From contig OX411306.1 in the NCBI GenBank assembly GCA_948150685.1, positions 82,864,501 through 82,928,500 on the forward strand: a DNA stretch of 64,000 nt, given 5' to 3'. A program made the position numbers and the translations under genes. The notes under the pieces are model-generated. The model saw only the letters and a list, made by a program, of their open reading frames with translations, had not been told where the DNA came from and did not search any database. Shown here in pieces: positions 47,196 through 58,960 of this stretch. The DNA comes from Rhaphigaster nebulosa. Taxonomy: Eukaryota; Arthropoda; Insecta; Hemiptera; Pentatomidae. The stretch's first letter is position 1, and the number at the start of each line of letters is the position of its first letter.

Positions 47196-49994
47196 TTTTG
47201 ACTGGATTTTATAGGCACACTGAACAAGTTTGATCCCTGTGTATTTGGGGCAATCCAGAATGTGATCCTTCTTTTGCAGCGGATAAATGAACTTTCCTTA
47301 ACACACAGGTAGGTATTCCAATTGCGTAGTAATTTCCATGTGCATTTTTAAACGAACGTATGCCTTACAGATCTCCCTTAGACCAAAAACGCTTTGGTCT
47401 GTGACAAGTTTATCTCTTGAATGGGTGTACCGATTTTGTTTTTTCTAGTAGGGTATATTTTTCTAATCATATTGGGTTGACGGATCTAAGCGTTTCAGAA
47501 GTTTCAAGAAAACGGCTTTTTCAGCTATTGGTCCGTGTGTCTATACCATCTCTTTAAAGCACGTTCTCATAGAAACTTAATTTTTTTTTCGAATAACTTG
47601 AAAATCTCGAAAATCTCCCTGAACATTTCAGAAGCACATTTGTGAGATAATATAATGATAAACGAAGCTATACGTTAAAAACAGCCAAAAAAACACCTTT
47701 TCACATTAAAATTAGCGAATTCATAACAACAAAATTTTTTATTGAATCTTGCACTCAAAAAGGTAAGGAAAATCGTCTGGGTGAGCCACAAGATTATTGA
47801 TGAAAGGAGTAGGTTATGCTGGCTCTGTTATTAATTATCGACCCGAAATCTTTAATCGTTTAATCTCAGAAGAGTGTTACGAGTGTAAGAGTTTGAATTT
47901 AGGGGAAAATAGACATAGCCACTGCTGTCCTTTTGGATTTGTATATAACTATTGTAGAATATAACCTCAGCATTTCAAAAACAATAACACTAGCAATGCA
48001 TGAAACTGTTTATTCGGTAAGTAAAGAAATGCGACATGAAAAGAACCAATCCCGATCCTAAATCTGTATTTGGTTAAAAATGCTTGCAAATAACATCAAA
48101 ATGGGAAAATTTAGTTTGCATACATTGGCTTTAATTGGCATACCATGGACAAAGGGTTGATTTTCAATTCGAGGAAAACTGCTGGGACATTGAGTGATGA
48201 AATGACGTAAAAATAAATAAATCATAAATTAAATGTTTAAAGCTTGGAGCATTCCATTTGAGCACAACCAACGTCACAAAATATGAACGAAATAAAGAAT
48301 AAAATATAAAATTTAATTTTAATTTCAAAAACGATTAGTGAGATAGTGATTGCTATTTCAGTACGCTCCTGCAGCATTTTCTCTAAAATTTAAAAATTAA
48401 TCGTTTAACCACTTTATTTTAATTGTTTTTAAATTATTATTTCAGTTAGTATTTAAATGATATAAAACATCTTACTGATTAATCAATAATATTTAATTTT
48501 AATTACTTCTAACTCGGTAAGAAATATACACATGCTTAGCTATCAGATTTGGAGGTATCCAATTAGAAGTATTTTTTGCGTATATATTCGTTTTAATCAA
48601 ATGACTGGAAGTAATAATATCTTAATTGAATGGCTTAACGGACCAGTAGGTTCGATAAAAAAATTGTTTATGGTAGTTAAAAATGTTTCTGATGGTATAA
48701 AAAATAGTTTTCTATGGTAGTTATTATAAATGTTCACCGAAGATACAATGTCGAAACATAAACCCCGGATATCGGACAACGAATCCTGTTACCTAAGTTT
48801 TGATATTTCTATCGCTTGCTTTAAATGTTTTTTTTTTCCTTTTACCAATTTTATTCTATTCTGTGTTTTCTTTTAGTGCATAAGATCTTTTGTAAGCTAA
48901 GTTACCTCATACGTACATTCCACAATCAAGTTGAAAATGAACTAGTAGAAATTGGATAAAAAAGTCTCTTGTCTCCGGTAGGCGCTTTTGTATATTATTC
49001 ATCCCATAATTATATAAGTATGATCATTTTTTCTTAAAAACACTGTTAAAATTAAACCATAAGCTTATCGCACCATTTCTAGTTCATTAGAACTATAAAT
49101 TAAGTACAAAAAGAAATAGACAAATTTTTCTTTGATCATATTTTAAGTTATTACTCCCTAATAGATACTAATTTTGGATATCTTAATTTTGTTTATTGAG
49201 TTTTGATTTTTATTCCCATTTTATGTATTAATTATATAACTAGGCATTCAAATGATTTTAAACCAAATGGATTTGTTGTATCAAATGACTAGGACTTAAA
49301 GTAATCCAATTTATAAAAAAACATCGGTATGTTGTTTTATTTTAACCTCTGGTAAAATTGAGATTGAAGAACAGTTGAAAGTTTCAGGTAATAGACCAAC
49401 GGGAACGGGTGGCAACTTCATCAGTTAGAACATCAATCCTACTTCTTCTAAAACTTTAGTAGTAGAAGGAATTGCAACAAGAACTTTTGCTATATAGATG
49501 CTTGATCCAGTACAGTAACTTATAATTTAAACAATGCGTCAAATGAAATTTATATTACTGAAATATACCGGCCGTTCTGTAATATTTTATAACAATTTTA
49601 AAGTTGTTTGCTGATTGGTGTATTGATCATTAACATGCTTATGTCCATTTATTACAAAGTCTAATTAGCATTGTAGAGCTTAGTCCAATTATTTTCTTAC
49701 TTCCGGTGATATTCGTTTCGAAATATCGTGTTTTTTAACGAATTATTTGTTAAATAATTTTGATGAAACGATCACATAATAATTCTGAACTTATATATAA
49801 AAATTGAACTTTAAATATAAATTTAAAACGATACTTTCTTAGAATAAAAATTTATCAAAATTTATTGCCACTAGAAAATATATAAAAAAGAAGGAATAAT
49901 TAATTTATATTGTATTATCATTCAGTTAACATTAGATGAAAATTTTTAATTTATATTTTCTTAGAATCTTAAATGGGGCTTACTTAACATTTTT
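47196..49994. other. AT-rich stretch, no recognised gene
   Basis: No supported gene. A third variant of the hairpin motif (ACCGAAGATACAATGTCGAA followed by ACATAAACC) lies at about 48734-48765. The small open frame at 48532-48720 just upstream has no recognisable motif. Confidence 0.35.
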
Positions 49995-51008
49995 ACTTTC
50001 CCTTACCTACATACGAATTGCGATCGTGAAAGTTTTCGAATTCGAGTTTTCGACGGAAATACACGTTTTAAGGTCCCCTGAGTCCAAATGACCAAGTCTC
50101 GAAAAATGATCTGTTTCTGTGTGTGTGGGTGTGTGTATGTGAACATTCTAGCTCAAAAAAACGAGTTATGCGATACTGAGATTACGTATTTAAAGTTGGC
50201 ACATGCATGTGATGTTACAGCAACATTTTCGTCAAAATCGACTAACCGGAAGTACCACTGTATATAATCGGTTTTACACTTTTTTTACAATTTTATCGAA
50301 AACAACTCTAACGATTTTGATGAACTTGCCTAAATTATTCTACATAAAGATCTTTAACTTTTAATTTATGTAGTACATCACCGAGGAAATGCAGCGAAAA
50401 AAGTTATGATGAAAAGAATATTTTATTTGCGCATAGCTTAAAAAGTATGAATTTTATGGTAAATTGTGCATATAATTGTATGAAAGTTAATTAAATTATC
50501 TAAAAAACAATAAAAGGATCATCAATATCGGACCAGTATTAGCAAAGATAGAGTATTTTTTGAGGAGCACAAGACCTTAGATGGATAACCGAGCGAATCT
50601 GAAAGGAGACGGATGCGACCGAACCTTCTCTCACCAATCTGTTATAAACAATATACTCTGTAATAAAGTAATTTAAGAATACAAAAGCGGAAATTAACTT
50701 AATTATTTCTACTTTCATATTATTGGATTGAAAGAAAATATTCCCAAGAAAACTAAACCGAAACTTTTAAAATATATTTGCTACTTGACGAATTTAAAAT
50801 ACATAGGTAGTGTACAGAATTATTGTACTAAAATTGTTTAAAAAACTGTTTTATTGTATTGAAGTGGGAGAAGATGTGAAGAAGTGAATGCTGCTGAGTT
50901 TATTTCAAGCATTGTTTATGTGAACTTTTTAAAATTATATTAAAAATATAATTATTATTGGACGGTAAGGAAAAGATGTGTGATGCGCGCACCGCACCAG
51001 ATTTTTTT
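49995..51008 (+). repeat. Dispersed repeat family R1, second copy
   Basis: Aligns along its length with about 3319-4597 in the same orientation, ending at GCGCACCGCACCAG. The divergence is clear (substitutions and small indels throughout; a different insert around 50580-50640). It has no coding sequence. Confidence 0.65.
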
Positions 51009-51899
51009 AACCTTAAATAATAACTATATTATCATCCTTACTGCTATATAATCACTATTATAATTAATCTCTTTCCAAGTTATTGGTATGTAATAAATAA
51101 AAAAAAATCTATATATAATGACAATATTGATTGAAATATACATCCAATATTCCATATTGCACGAAAAAAATTCCCATTTAAAAAAAAAAAAGCCTAATAT
51201 AAGTAAGAGACCTGTAATAATATTTTTTTCATTCTGCTAAAATATAACTTATTATTCTTAGAAATTTGTGAAATGTATTATGATCTTTTATGAGCAGACT
51301 GACAAACATGTTAAAGAGGACTATGGCATTACCAGGTCACCTTAAAATGCCTACCGAGGGGCCATGAATGGGAAAGCGGGTCATGGTTTAAAGATGATAT
51401 AAAGCTCCATAATTTATAAAGTCCCACCGGCAAGGCTTATGTAGTTTGCACCAGTGTGCTACTTTATCTGATTATATAGGCTCTGCTTTGTGCCAGTCGG
51501 CAACAGTCATCTATCTTTGTAATGCCTGCGAAAAATGTCTGTGCGCTACCGATTTACATTATGAGAGGAAGTTTTATTTCTAATAAAAAAAAAAAATAAC
51601 TTTAGGCAGGAACCATTAGACACTTTTTGTTTTTCTTCCCTTATACTAATCTCGTCCTTAACGCATACATCTGGATATTCAAATATTATGATATAAAACT
51701 TATTCAATCAGATGCCAAAAAAAATTTGATAACAGTCCAAAAATTAATCCAAAAAATAAAATTAATTAAAATGAAGATGAAAATAATCTGTACCTATACA
51801 AACTATGTTGTGTCTTATAGTAAATTCAAAAGTTGAACCTAAAGTGTATGAGCTTGAACCTTAAAACTTGAAACCTTCTGAACTAAGACGTATAAAGTT
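51009..51899. other. AT-rich stretch with a GC-richer middle
   Basis: About 51300-51540 is less AT-rich (starting ACATGTTAAAGAGGACTATG) and may be part of a repeat, but it has no partner in this window and no readable frame. Confidence 0.35.
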
Positions 51900-52290
51900 G
51901 GTTTTCTTTCATTTTGCATGCGAAATTGATTTGTACAAATTCTTCTTCATAATCCAACCCTTATACCTTACGGTGTTTGGGCAGCCTGTATCCATTTCCT
52001 GAACATCTTAGGTATATTAAAGATCATACAAAATATGTCACTAATTTGGGAATTTGAGAATCTCATCCGAAACTACCATATGCTCCGTTTATCTTGTGTG
52101 GCTACTACTTTCGATCCTAATGATGGAATCAAGAAAAGATAAAACTGAAAAATTAAAGCATTTAATGTTTGTTTTCTTTAATTTTGTATGCGAATTTATT
52201 TTTACAAATTCTTCTTCTTCTTTATTATCCATCCCTTATATCTTATGGTGCCAGGGCAGTCTGCATCCATTTCCTGAACACCTCTCTAAC
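51900..52290 (-). repeat. Direct duplication of a LINE 3' end
   Basis: About 51900-52010 and 52168-52287 are similar in the same orientation. Both contain CTTC repeats, then TTATACCTTACGGTG or TTATATCTTATGGTG, then GCATCCATTTCCTGAAC or its variant. On minus this is the end of the LINE at 52206-53450 plus AT-rich flank (GTTTTCTTT-ATTTTG). Because flank is included, the copy arose by duplication of DNA. Confidence 0.75.
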
Positions 52291-53450
52291 TGTAGCCTAC
52301 TTTTTAACCTCACTTAGAGTCCTCTGTTCCTTGCTAGATCTGATATACGATCTTCCTCTGTCTCTCTGTTCTCTGTCTTAGCTTTCTCTACGTTTTTGGT
52401 ACTTTCTTGATCGGCAATTTTTGTACATGGGCGAACCACATCAATTATTTTCTACGGATGTTTTTTTATCAGCGGTTCCTGTCTTGTCTCTACTCTTATC
52501 CTCTGATTGCTCATTCGATCGAATCTTGCCTTACCGAGAGCTATCCTCTGGAATTTCATCTCTGTGCCATTTAAACGGCTCTCGATTTTTTTAATGCTCC
52601 GCCAGCTATCAGCTGCACAGGTGAGCGTAGTGGTAAATGTTTGTTTGTATACTGGCATCTTTGTCTTCATCTACACTTTCATTTTCTCGATTTTGACGCG
52701 AAGTTGGTAATACACATTTTTTGCTTTCCTTATGCCTTGGCTTATTTCGGAATCTCACCAGCCATCATTATTAATTTTGATTTCGTGTACGCCTGTTCCA
52801 GATTTAAGTCTCCAAAAGTCACCCTTTCTTGTTCTCTAGAACCAGTTTTACACACAGCCATATACTTAGAATCTTTTGGATTCATAGTCATCCCTTTTCG
52901 GCTCAGATCTTGCCCCCATACTTACAGCACGCCTTGCAAGGTTCCTCTGCTTCCTACAATTTTAAGAAAGTCATTAGCAAATACTGAATTTTGAATGTGC
53001 ATGGGATGCATTTTCCAATTTTCTACTTTCAACTTGGGGCTCCGTAGTTTAGCTTCCGATATTAATTTGTCCCTGTATATTTAAAATAATAATGAGCTTA
53101 AGCTGTCTCCCTGCTTCACTCTACCGTTTCTATTTCAAAATTGTCTGATTTATTGCCGTTGAGTTTAACTATCCTATATACTTTTCCTATATATAAGCTA
53201 AAGATTGCCTGAATAAAGTTAATGAGAACTTCTTTGTGCTCTAGTGCCAGTTTGAGTTGCACCCGGAGTACATTATAAAATACCCCAGAGAGATCTAGGA
53301 AGATCAGGTGAATGTGCTTGTCCCTTTCAATAAACGTATGGATCAGCTCTGTAAGATCGAACAGCGAAAATATTGTCTTGGGTTTGTCCAAATCTGATTC
53401 AAAAAAGTTGGTCCTGCTGAAGCTCATGTTCTATAATTCTATTTAGCCTT
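52206..53450 (-). mobile_element. RTE-like LINE with (AAG)n tail, decayed
   Basis: On minus the fragment starts inside RT: DKPKTIFSLFDLTELIHTFI, HIHLIFLDLSGVFYNVLRVQ (motif A; the catalytic Asp is kept in FLDLS), SLYIGKVYRIVKLNG, then SVFANDFLKIVG (where the family has FADD), NPKDSKYMAVCKTGSR, YKQTFTTTLTCAADSW, MKFQRIALGKARFDRMSNQR (the EMKFLR-GKTRRDRIRN block) and WFAHVQKLP. It ends in AAG repeats at about 52208-52222. Multiple stops and shifts make it inactive. Confidence 0.82.
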
Positions 53451-54000
53451 CTTATAGTATTCTTTAATACAACGTTAGTATTACGTAAAAATTCTGCAAA
53501 TGTATAATGAAAATAGTTTTCAAATTTAATCTTGTCTTTTTAGGTAAACTGTGCTACAAAATAAGGTTCTTGGTTATTAGATAAATGTAGATTAAGTAAA
53601 ATTATAATATCATTAAAAAATTGCCTTCATTTCTCTTTAGTGCAGAGAACTGGTCTTGAACCAAAACGGTACTGTTGATTTTAATACTCCACTAATTACC
53701 TATTATTTATCATTTTTCCGATTCAAGTTAAAACCGATTATTCCATAATTATCAAGGATTGGAAAAGATATTTTTATTTGAAACATTTGGAACAACACAG
53801 AACGATGGTAATTTTGTGTTTATATCACCTATTCCTTCTAAGATCTGCATGTCATCGATTCATCACATAATCTCCTTTCCTCTTTTCAACTACCTGTTAC
53901 GTTTCTGTCCTCTCATGACTTAATCCAAATATCCTACAATATCGAAACTCCTGCGATCTAACTCCTAAAACCATAACTTTCCGTAACCTAGACGCACTCA
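53451..54000. other. AT-rich spacer
   Basis: Nothing recognised. It lies between two LINEs in opposite orientation. Confidence 0.4.
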
Positions 54001-54014
54001 CCCATGAAAATATT

Positions 54015-54341
54015 TTGCCTGAACTTGAAATGCTGCAGTGGACTGGTATATATTCCTGTTATTCCATTGATTCCATGGTTGATATCCTCACCTGTTTTCT
54101 TATACATATCCTTGATACCCGTACTCCACTCAAAACCTCTACTTTCCGTCGCCCACCTCCTCCATGGATGTGTCAACAAATTAAAGATATGCAAAGGAGG
54201 CCTGAGGCAGCTCGTAGACGATTTAGACGTACAAGTCTATCAGATGACTACCAAGCGTTTAGGGTGCTCCGCAATTTGGCACAGGCAACTGTTAGGAGAG
54301 CGAAATCCAACCACTATTATGAAGATTCCGATGCTAAATAA
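54015..54341 (+). pseudogene. LINE ORF2 segment upstream of RT
   Basis: The frame contains RRPPPPWMCQQIKDMQRRPE followed by a basic helix-rich part and QATVRRAKSNHYYED. The pattern (PPWM, then basic residues, then RRAKxxYY) is the usual linker between endonuclease and RT in LINE ORF2 proteins. The endonuclease itself is not present. Confidence 0.7.
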
Positions 54342-54546
54342 AAATTGCAACTCCTTCACAAACTCTCCCTTTGTAAATCCTCTCCCTAATCAGCATTCTC
54401 AGTTTCACCCGATGAATTAAATACATTAAATCCACAGGGTCTGATGAAATATCTGTTAAATTGTTAAAATTATTTCTCCTCAAAATCCTTCCAGTTCTTC
54501 TCTTCATTTATAATCACTCCCTCCAAAACTCAGTATTTCCTATATC

Positions 54547-55128
54547 GTGGAACAAAAAAAAAAAAAAACCTTAGTCTATTCTATTAACAAAATCTTCACT
54601 CCTATATTTCCTAAAGACTATCGCCTAATTCTCATCCTCTCTAATCTTTCCAAACCCCTAGAAAGAATAGTCCAATCAAAAATATCAAACTTCCTTGAAA
54701 AGTCCAAACTACTCGATTCTCTCCAATCTGGCTTCCGTCCCAGTTTCTCCACACAATCCGCTCTAGTCACAATCACCACTGGCTTACATACCGCTATGAA
54801 CGGAAACAAATTAACTGTATTAATACTCCTCGACTTCTCTAAAGCTTTTGGTTCCCTGGGCCATTCTATCGTTTTTGCTAAATTAAAATCACTGTCCTTT
54901 TCTAACAGCTCTATCCAGTGGTTTAAATCTTTCCTTTCCGATCGGACTCAAGCAGTTACCATTCCTAATCAACCCCTATCTTCCTTCCTTACCTTGTCCT
55001 CAGGAGTAGCCCAAGGTATTTTCCCACCTATATCAATGATCTTCCTAATTCAATCCACGACTGTTCCCACCACATATATGCCGACGACTTCCAAATTTAT
55101 TTATTCTTTCCTGCTTCTGAGCTATTAG
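54547..55128 (+). pseudogene. LINE reverse transcriptase core, broken
   Basis: Shows YRLILILSNLSKPLERIV (family: YRPISLLSxLSKxxERIV), DSLQSGFRPSFSTQSALVTI, LTVLILLDFSKAFGSLGHSI (motif A with catalytic Asp; the usual FD is FG here) and SSGVAQG (motif B). The catalytic YADD is present but in another frame, as YINDLPNSIHDCSHHIYADD at about 55030-55090, so a deletion of a few tens of bases or an indel separates B from C. The first codons of this frame, rich in Lys, come from an A run. Confidence 0.82.
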
Positions 55129-55689
55129 TAGCGTTTGCCAGTATTCAGGAAGACCCAAATAGAATCACTGCCTGGGCAAACATGAATAGATTAAGATTAA
55201 ACGCTATGAAACTCAGTCCATTCTCATAGTTCCAAATTCCTCCTCAGATCCAATGACACCTTTCCTACTTTAATCCTAAATGATCACCTCATCAAGTTCA
55301 GCTCCTCAATTAAAAACTTCGGTATTACAATCGACCAAACCCTTTTCTGGAAACCCCACATCATCCAAATTTTCCGACGGTCAATAAGTACCCTTGAATT
55401 ATTATTATCGACCACAACCTGCCCGCAAACTCCTTGTATCCTCTCTTATCTTTCCCCAATTTGACTAGGAGTATATGGTATACAGAGGCCTCTAGAATGT
55501 GCTCTAGGACAGATTGAAGCGGATTATGAACTGCTTTTTAAAATTTGTCTTCAGCACCTCGAGACGGGCTCATATGTCCCATTTTACGGCGAGTTAAAGT
55601 GGTTCTTCCCCTCCAACTGTAGACAATATTTCCTCGAATCTTTACTATACCATACTATCATCCTTCTTACATCTATAGCCTCCTACAAT

Positions 55690-55904
55690 TCAAATCCTCG
55701 GTCCACGCATTGGAAACAAGATCTCGCCTTTCTGACCTCCATACCTCCTCCCACAGAACCAAAACATTCGAACGCTCCTTTCTCGCCCGCTCCTCTACCC
55801 TTTGGAATTCTATTCCTTCTAATATCCGCCATGCTTCTTTTCTATCTTCATTCAAATCTCTCCTTTTCCAACACCTTCTTTCCCTCCAAAATGATGCTCT
55901 CTAA
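55690..55904 (+). pseudogene. LINE ORF2 C terminus
   Basis: The frame reads TRSRLSDLHTSSHRTKTFER and then ARSSTLWNSIPSNIRHASFL, then SFKSLLFQHLLSLQ and a stop. The RxSxLWNSLPxxIRxxxxxxxFKxxL pattern is a common end of CR1/L2-type LINE proteins. Confidence 0.8.
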
Positions 55905-56103
55905 TTGCGGAATTTCAGTTTAGGATTAACACCTGGATCAGAAGTGAATAATAGTTTTTTTAATGACCAGACTTTAACTTTGCTAATGAATCATTATTTT
56001 TCATTTTCCCTCCTTTTCTTTTTTCTGTTTTTTCTTCTTTTTTTTGTTCTAATTAATTATTAATTATATTAAAGTTCTTCTATCTATCTATCCATCTATC
56101 TAA

Positions 56104-56410
56104 TTACTGTCTTGAACATAAATAAAATGGTTTAAAGATCCTCTTTGATTCCCTCAAATATAAACATAGATTAATCTGAACGTTGTTGGCCGGAGTATCT
56201 TAATGCTCAGGGAAAGTTTATATTAGCTATATTTAAAAAAAAAAGAAAAAAGAAAACATGATAAATTTACTAGAAAAACAGAACAGAAGAGATCTTTTAG
56301 TTGTGGAAATTGGAAGAGAAATCCAGAACTGAGGTAAGCATGGGTGGAAGATAACTACAATTTAAGTGTATTTAAGTATCACATGCTAACTAGATATTAC
56401 CATCACTATT
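56104..56410. other. AT-rich spacer
   Basis: No recognised feature between the LINE tail and the SINE tail. Confidence 0.4.
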
Positions 56411-56650
56411 GTTTGTTTGTTTATTTATACTAACATTTTTTTGTAATCCACCTATTGCAGGAAAGACGGTTATCTTACAAGTTACCAAGCTTTTCTAGCC
56501 GTAGTATGAGGGAAGAAATTTATTACGTCAGTCAGCTAGGAAATTAAAATCAACCTTTCCAAGTAGGATTCGATCCGGTTCCGCTTCCCACTCCAGAGAC
56601 TGCTGAAGTGCTCCCTTAATACGCTTAGCAACCACGGTCTCAGTCAGTTT
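56411..56650 (-). mobile_element. tRNA-derived SINE, family B
   Basis: On minus, starting near 56650, an A-box-like TTGCTAAGCGTATTAAGG (about 56614-56631) is followed about 45 bp later by a B-box-like GGATCGAATCC (56566-56576). An unrelated body and a tail of AAATAAACAAACAAAC (56411-56426) follow. The head resembles a tRNA of the Ser/Leu size class with a longer spacing between boxes. It is a different family from the SINE at 56910-57243. Only one copy is seen, so the boundaries are approximate. Confidence 0.6.
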
Positions 56651-56909
56651 TACATAAATAGTATGTGATTAATTGTCTAGTTGTACATTAAGTGATAAGT
56701 GGAGACAATCATATATTGAATTCTCCTGAATAAATTGAAATAAATCATTTTTATAGAAACAGAAGGCAAAATGAATCCTAGTACAAAAAGTTTTTATCCT
56801 ATAAAGTTATAAATTTTATGAAATTATTTGGAATCTTTTATATATTTTTATTATTTTTTGTTGGCTAGGAATACCTAAAATTGATGAAGATGACAGGCAG
56901 TTAAAATTA
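56651..56909. other. AT-rich spacer between two SINEs
   Basis: Nothing recognised. Confidence 0.4.
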
Positions 56910-57243
56910 ATAAAAAAAAAAATAAAATAAAAATAAAACCTGTACTGCTACAACCCATGAAGGGTCTTGGGCTCAGTACTTGTTAAGGACCGTACTGTTT
57001 CTAGGCCAACGGTTGTGCAAGGAGGTGATTTGGCCGAAATCACGCCAGGTTTCTCCCCCAATTAAGGGTACCCATTTTTTAGAGGCTGGGTGGTCCCCAG
57101 AGGGGGGGAGGTGGTCTTCCGATCCCGCAGGGTCGATCCACGGCTGATAACAGAATAAATAATTATCTGCCACAGCCGGTCTCGAACCCGGGACCGGGAG
57201 CATTGTAACTTAGTGCCTTACCACTGAGCTACTCCACTCCCCT
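56910..57243 (-). mobile_element. tRNA-derived SINE, family A, copy 2
   Basis: Starts on minus near 57243 with GGGGAGTGGAGTAGCTCAGT, a well preserved tRNA 5' part. The A box TAGCTCAGTGGTAAGGC is at 57215-57231 and the B box GGGTTCGAGACC at 57178-57189. The body shares CTGTGGCAGATAATTATTTA with copy 1 (23958-24190). It then has about 100 bp that copy 1 lacks or has lost, and ends in a T-rich tail with TACAGGTTTTATTTT. It is the better preserved of the two and useful as a family reference. Confidence 0.88.
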
Positions 57244-58539
57244 AAAATTAATTAGATTACCCAATTTGATATGACTTCCTGCAGCATAGGTTAGATAACG
57301 TATTAAAATACAGTATATGCATTTTTATTTTTTATCAGACTAAAATAAATCATTGCTAGTATTAGTTCAGGAATGACAATATCAACGTTATTTCAACAAA
57401 TTCATTTTAATAATTCGGAGCAAATACTGTTCCATATGAGTATAATTATTCTAAATTCACAATTTGTATTTATTCAGTGCCAATTTAAATGATATAAGTT
57501 GATATACTATACGATACTCCAAATATTAATAAGGAATGCTTTTTTTTTTTCAAAGTTTGAAATGCGTATAAAATATTCTCTTCATTTTATACAATACCCA
57601 ACAATACTAGTTAGTTATCTTAAGTGATTTATATTATCATTTTTAATTTACACCTTTTATTTCTCCAGTACGTACATATTTAAAATATATAACTTGATAC
57701 TGTACCCTACATATTACATTTGATTCAGATTTTCCAAATACTTGTAAAGAATAATTTTTTCTTAAGGATCAATTGATAAAAATCAGGGAAACCGTAAACA
57801 CCAGTAGATTATTATAATGGAGAAAAAAAAAATTAGAAATATACCCTAAAATAAATAGTGCAATGTATAGACGACAGTTAATATAATTATAGGAAACATT
57901 TATATAAATTGTAAATTTTAAAAATAGCGTTAATATAGAAGAAAAATAAACAATAGTTTGCACTGCACGGGGGATAAAAAAAGAGGCAAAAAGTTTTAAA
58001 AAGGTAATTATGATCAACATAAATTAATACATTAAAATTAAGTATTGGCTAATTTACGAAAAACTGCAATAATAAAATATATAAGTTTGTGTGTGCAAGT
58101 GAATAATATTATAAACTAATTATAGTTAAAAAAAATAAGTAAGGTATTTAAGAAAAATGTGTACGTTATAATGTAATGTTGCAATTAACATACTGTAATA
58201 TTTTAATATAATTATGCTTGTAGGTCATGGGAACACTTTAAAATGGACTAACCAGTTCGAAAGGTCACGTGAACAGAATAACCAGGTATGCATAATAAAC
58301 GAAATGAAGTATGTTGGCTAGCATTTTTTTTTACCTGAAAATAAGTAATCAATTCAACGTAGAAAAGAAAAAGTTTATAAAAAATGTATAAAATATTATC
58401 TTCATATATGTAATTTCAAATCAACAACATATATTTTTATTAAGTGTTTATTGGTTCTTATTGAAAGTAGCCTATCAGAGAATCATAATCTTGTATGAAA
58501 TTGAGTTAAAATATTATAAGAAATTTGGATTTTGCCATT
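57244..58539. other. AT-rich non-coding stretch
   Basis: No gene or recognisable element. Confidence 0.4.
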
Positions 58540-58960
58540 TTTTTACTCCCTTGTATGCAGGAAAGAAAGTATTGCAATCGCGAAAATTTTCGGTTTTAAG
58601 ATTTCAACGGAAATATCCATTTTAACCATCTCTGAATCCATTTTGACTTTTTTCATCGCGACGTCTGATCCATTCGCATAACCAGAAACGGTTAGCCATA
58701 GCAGATATGCAGATATAGATATGCAGATATAGATTTGCAGTATTTAGAATTTTGTAACATCTGGTGGTCCCTACCACCGAAAGTGGTACTAAACTTGAAG
58801 ATCATTATATATTATCATCAAAAAATATAATGCAAAACTTCTCAAATTTAGAATGTGAAATCTAAATATCAGTATAATTAACATACTAGATTTTGGTTAT
58901 AATTGTAAAACTGGAAGTGGTATTTTACTAGAAGATGTTTACAGTTTCTTTTTTTTTTTT
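58540..58960 (+). repeat. R1-like repeat, start region only
   Basis: AAGTATTGCAATCGCGAAAA, TTTCAACGGAAATATCCATT and CCATCTCTGAATCCA correspond to the start of R1 at 3357-3430 (AGTATTGCGATCGTGGAAAT, TTTTCAACGGAAATACACGT, GGTCTCCTGTGTCCA). After about 150 bp the similarity to the other copies fades. A short TAGATATGCAGATA repeat follows near 58700. Confidence 0.5.

Larger units (their letters stand above)
54001..56103 (+). mobile_element. CR1/L2-like LINE, 5'-truncated, broken frames
   Basis: The plus strand carries an ORF2 from the segment between endonuclease and RT (54015-54341) through RT and thumb to the C terminus near 55904. The 3' end is a TCTATCTATCCATCTATC tail at about 56083-56102, fitting LINEs that end in short tandem repeats. 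Frames change at least near 54350, 54550, 55020, 55130 and 55230. I assign it to the CR1/L2 group from the C-terminal block and the repeat tail; a Jockey-like origin is the alternative. Confidence 0.8.

Noticed and set aside
57170..57243. Functional tRNA gene at the head of SINE copy 2
   Set aside because: The head is tRNA-like, but the 3' acceptor strand is replaced by the SINE body shared with another copy.
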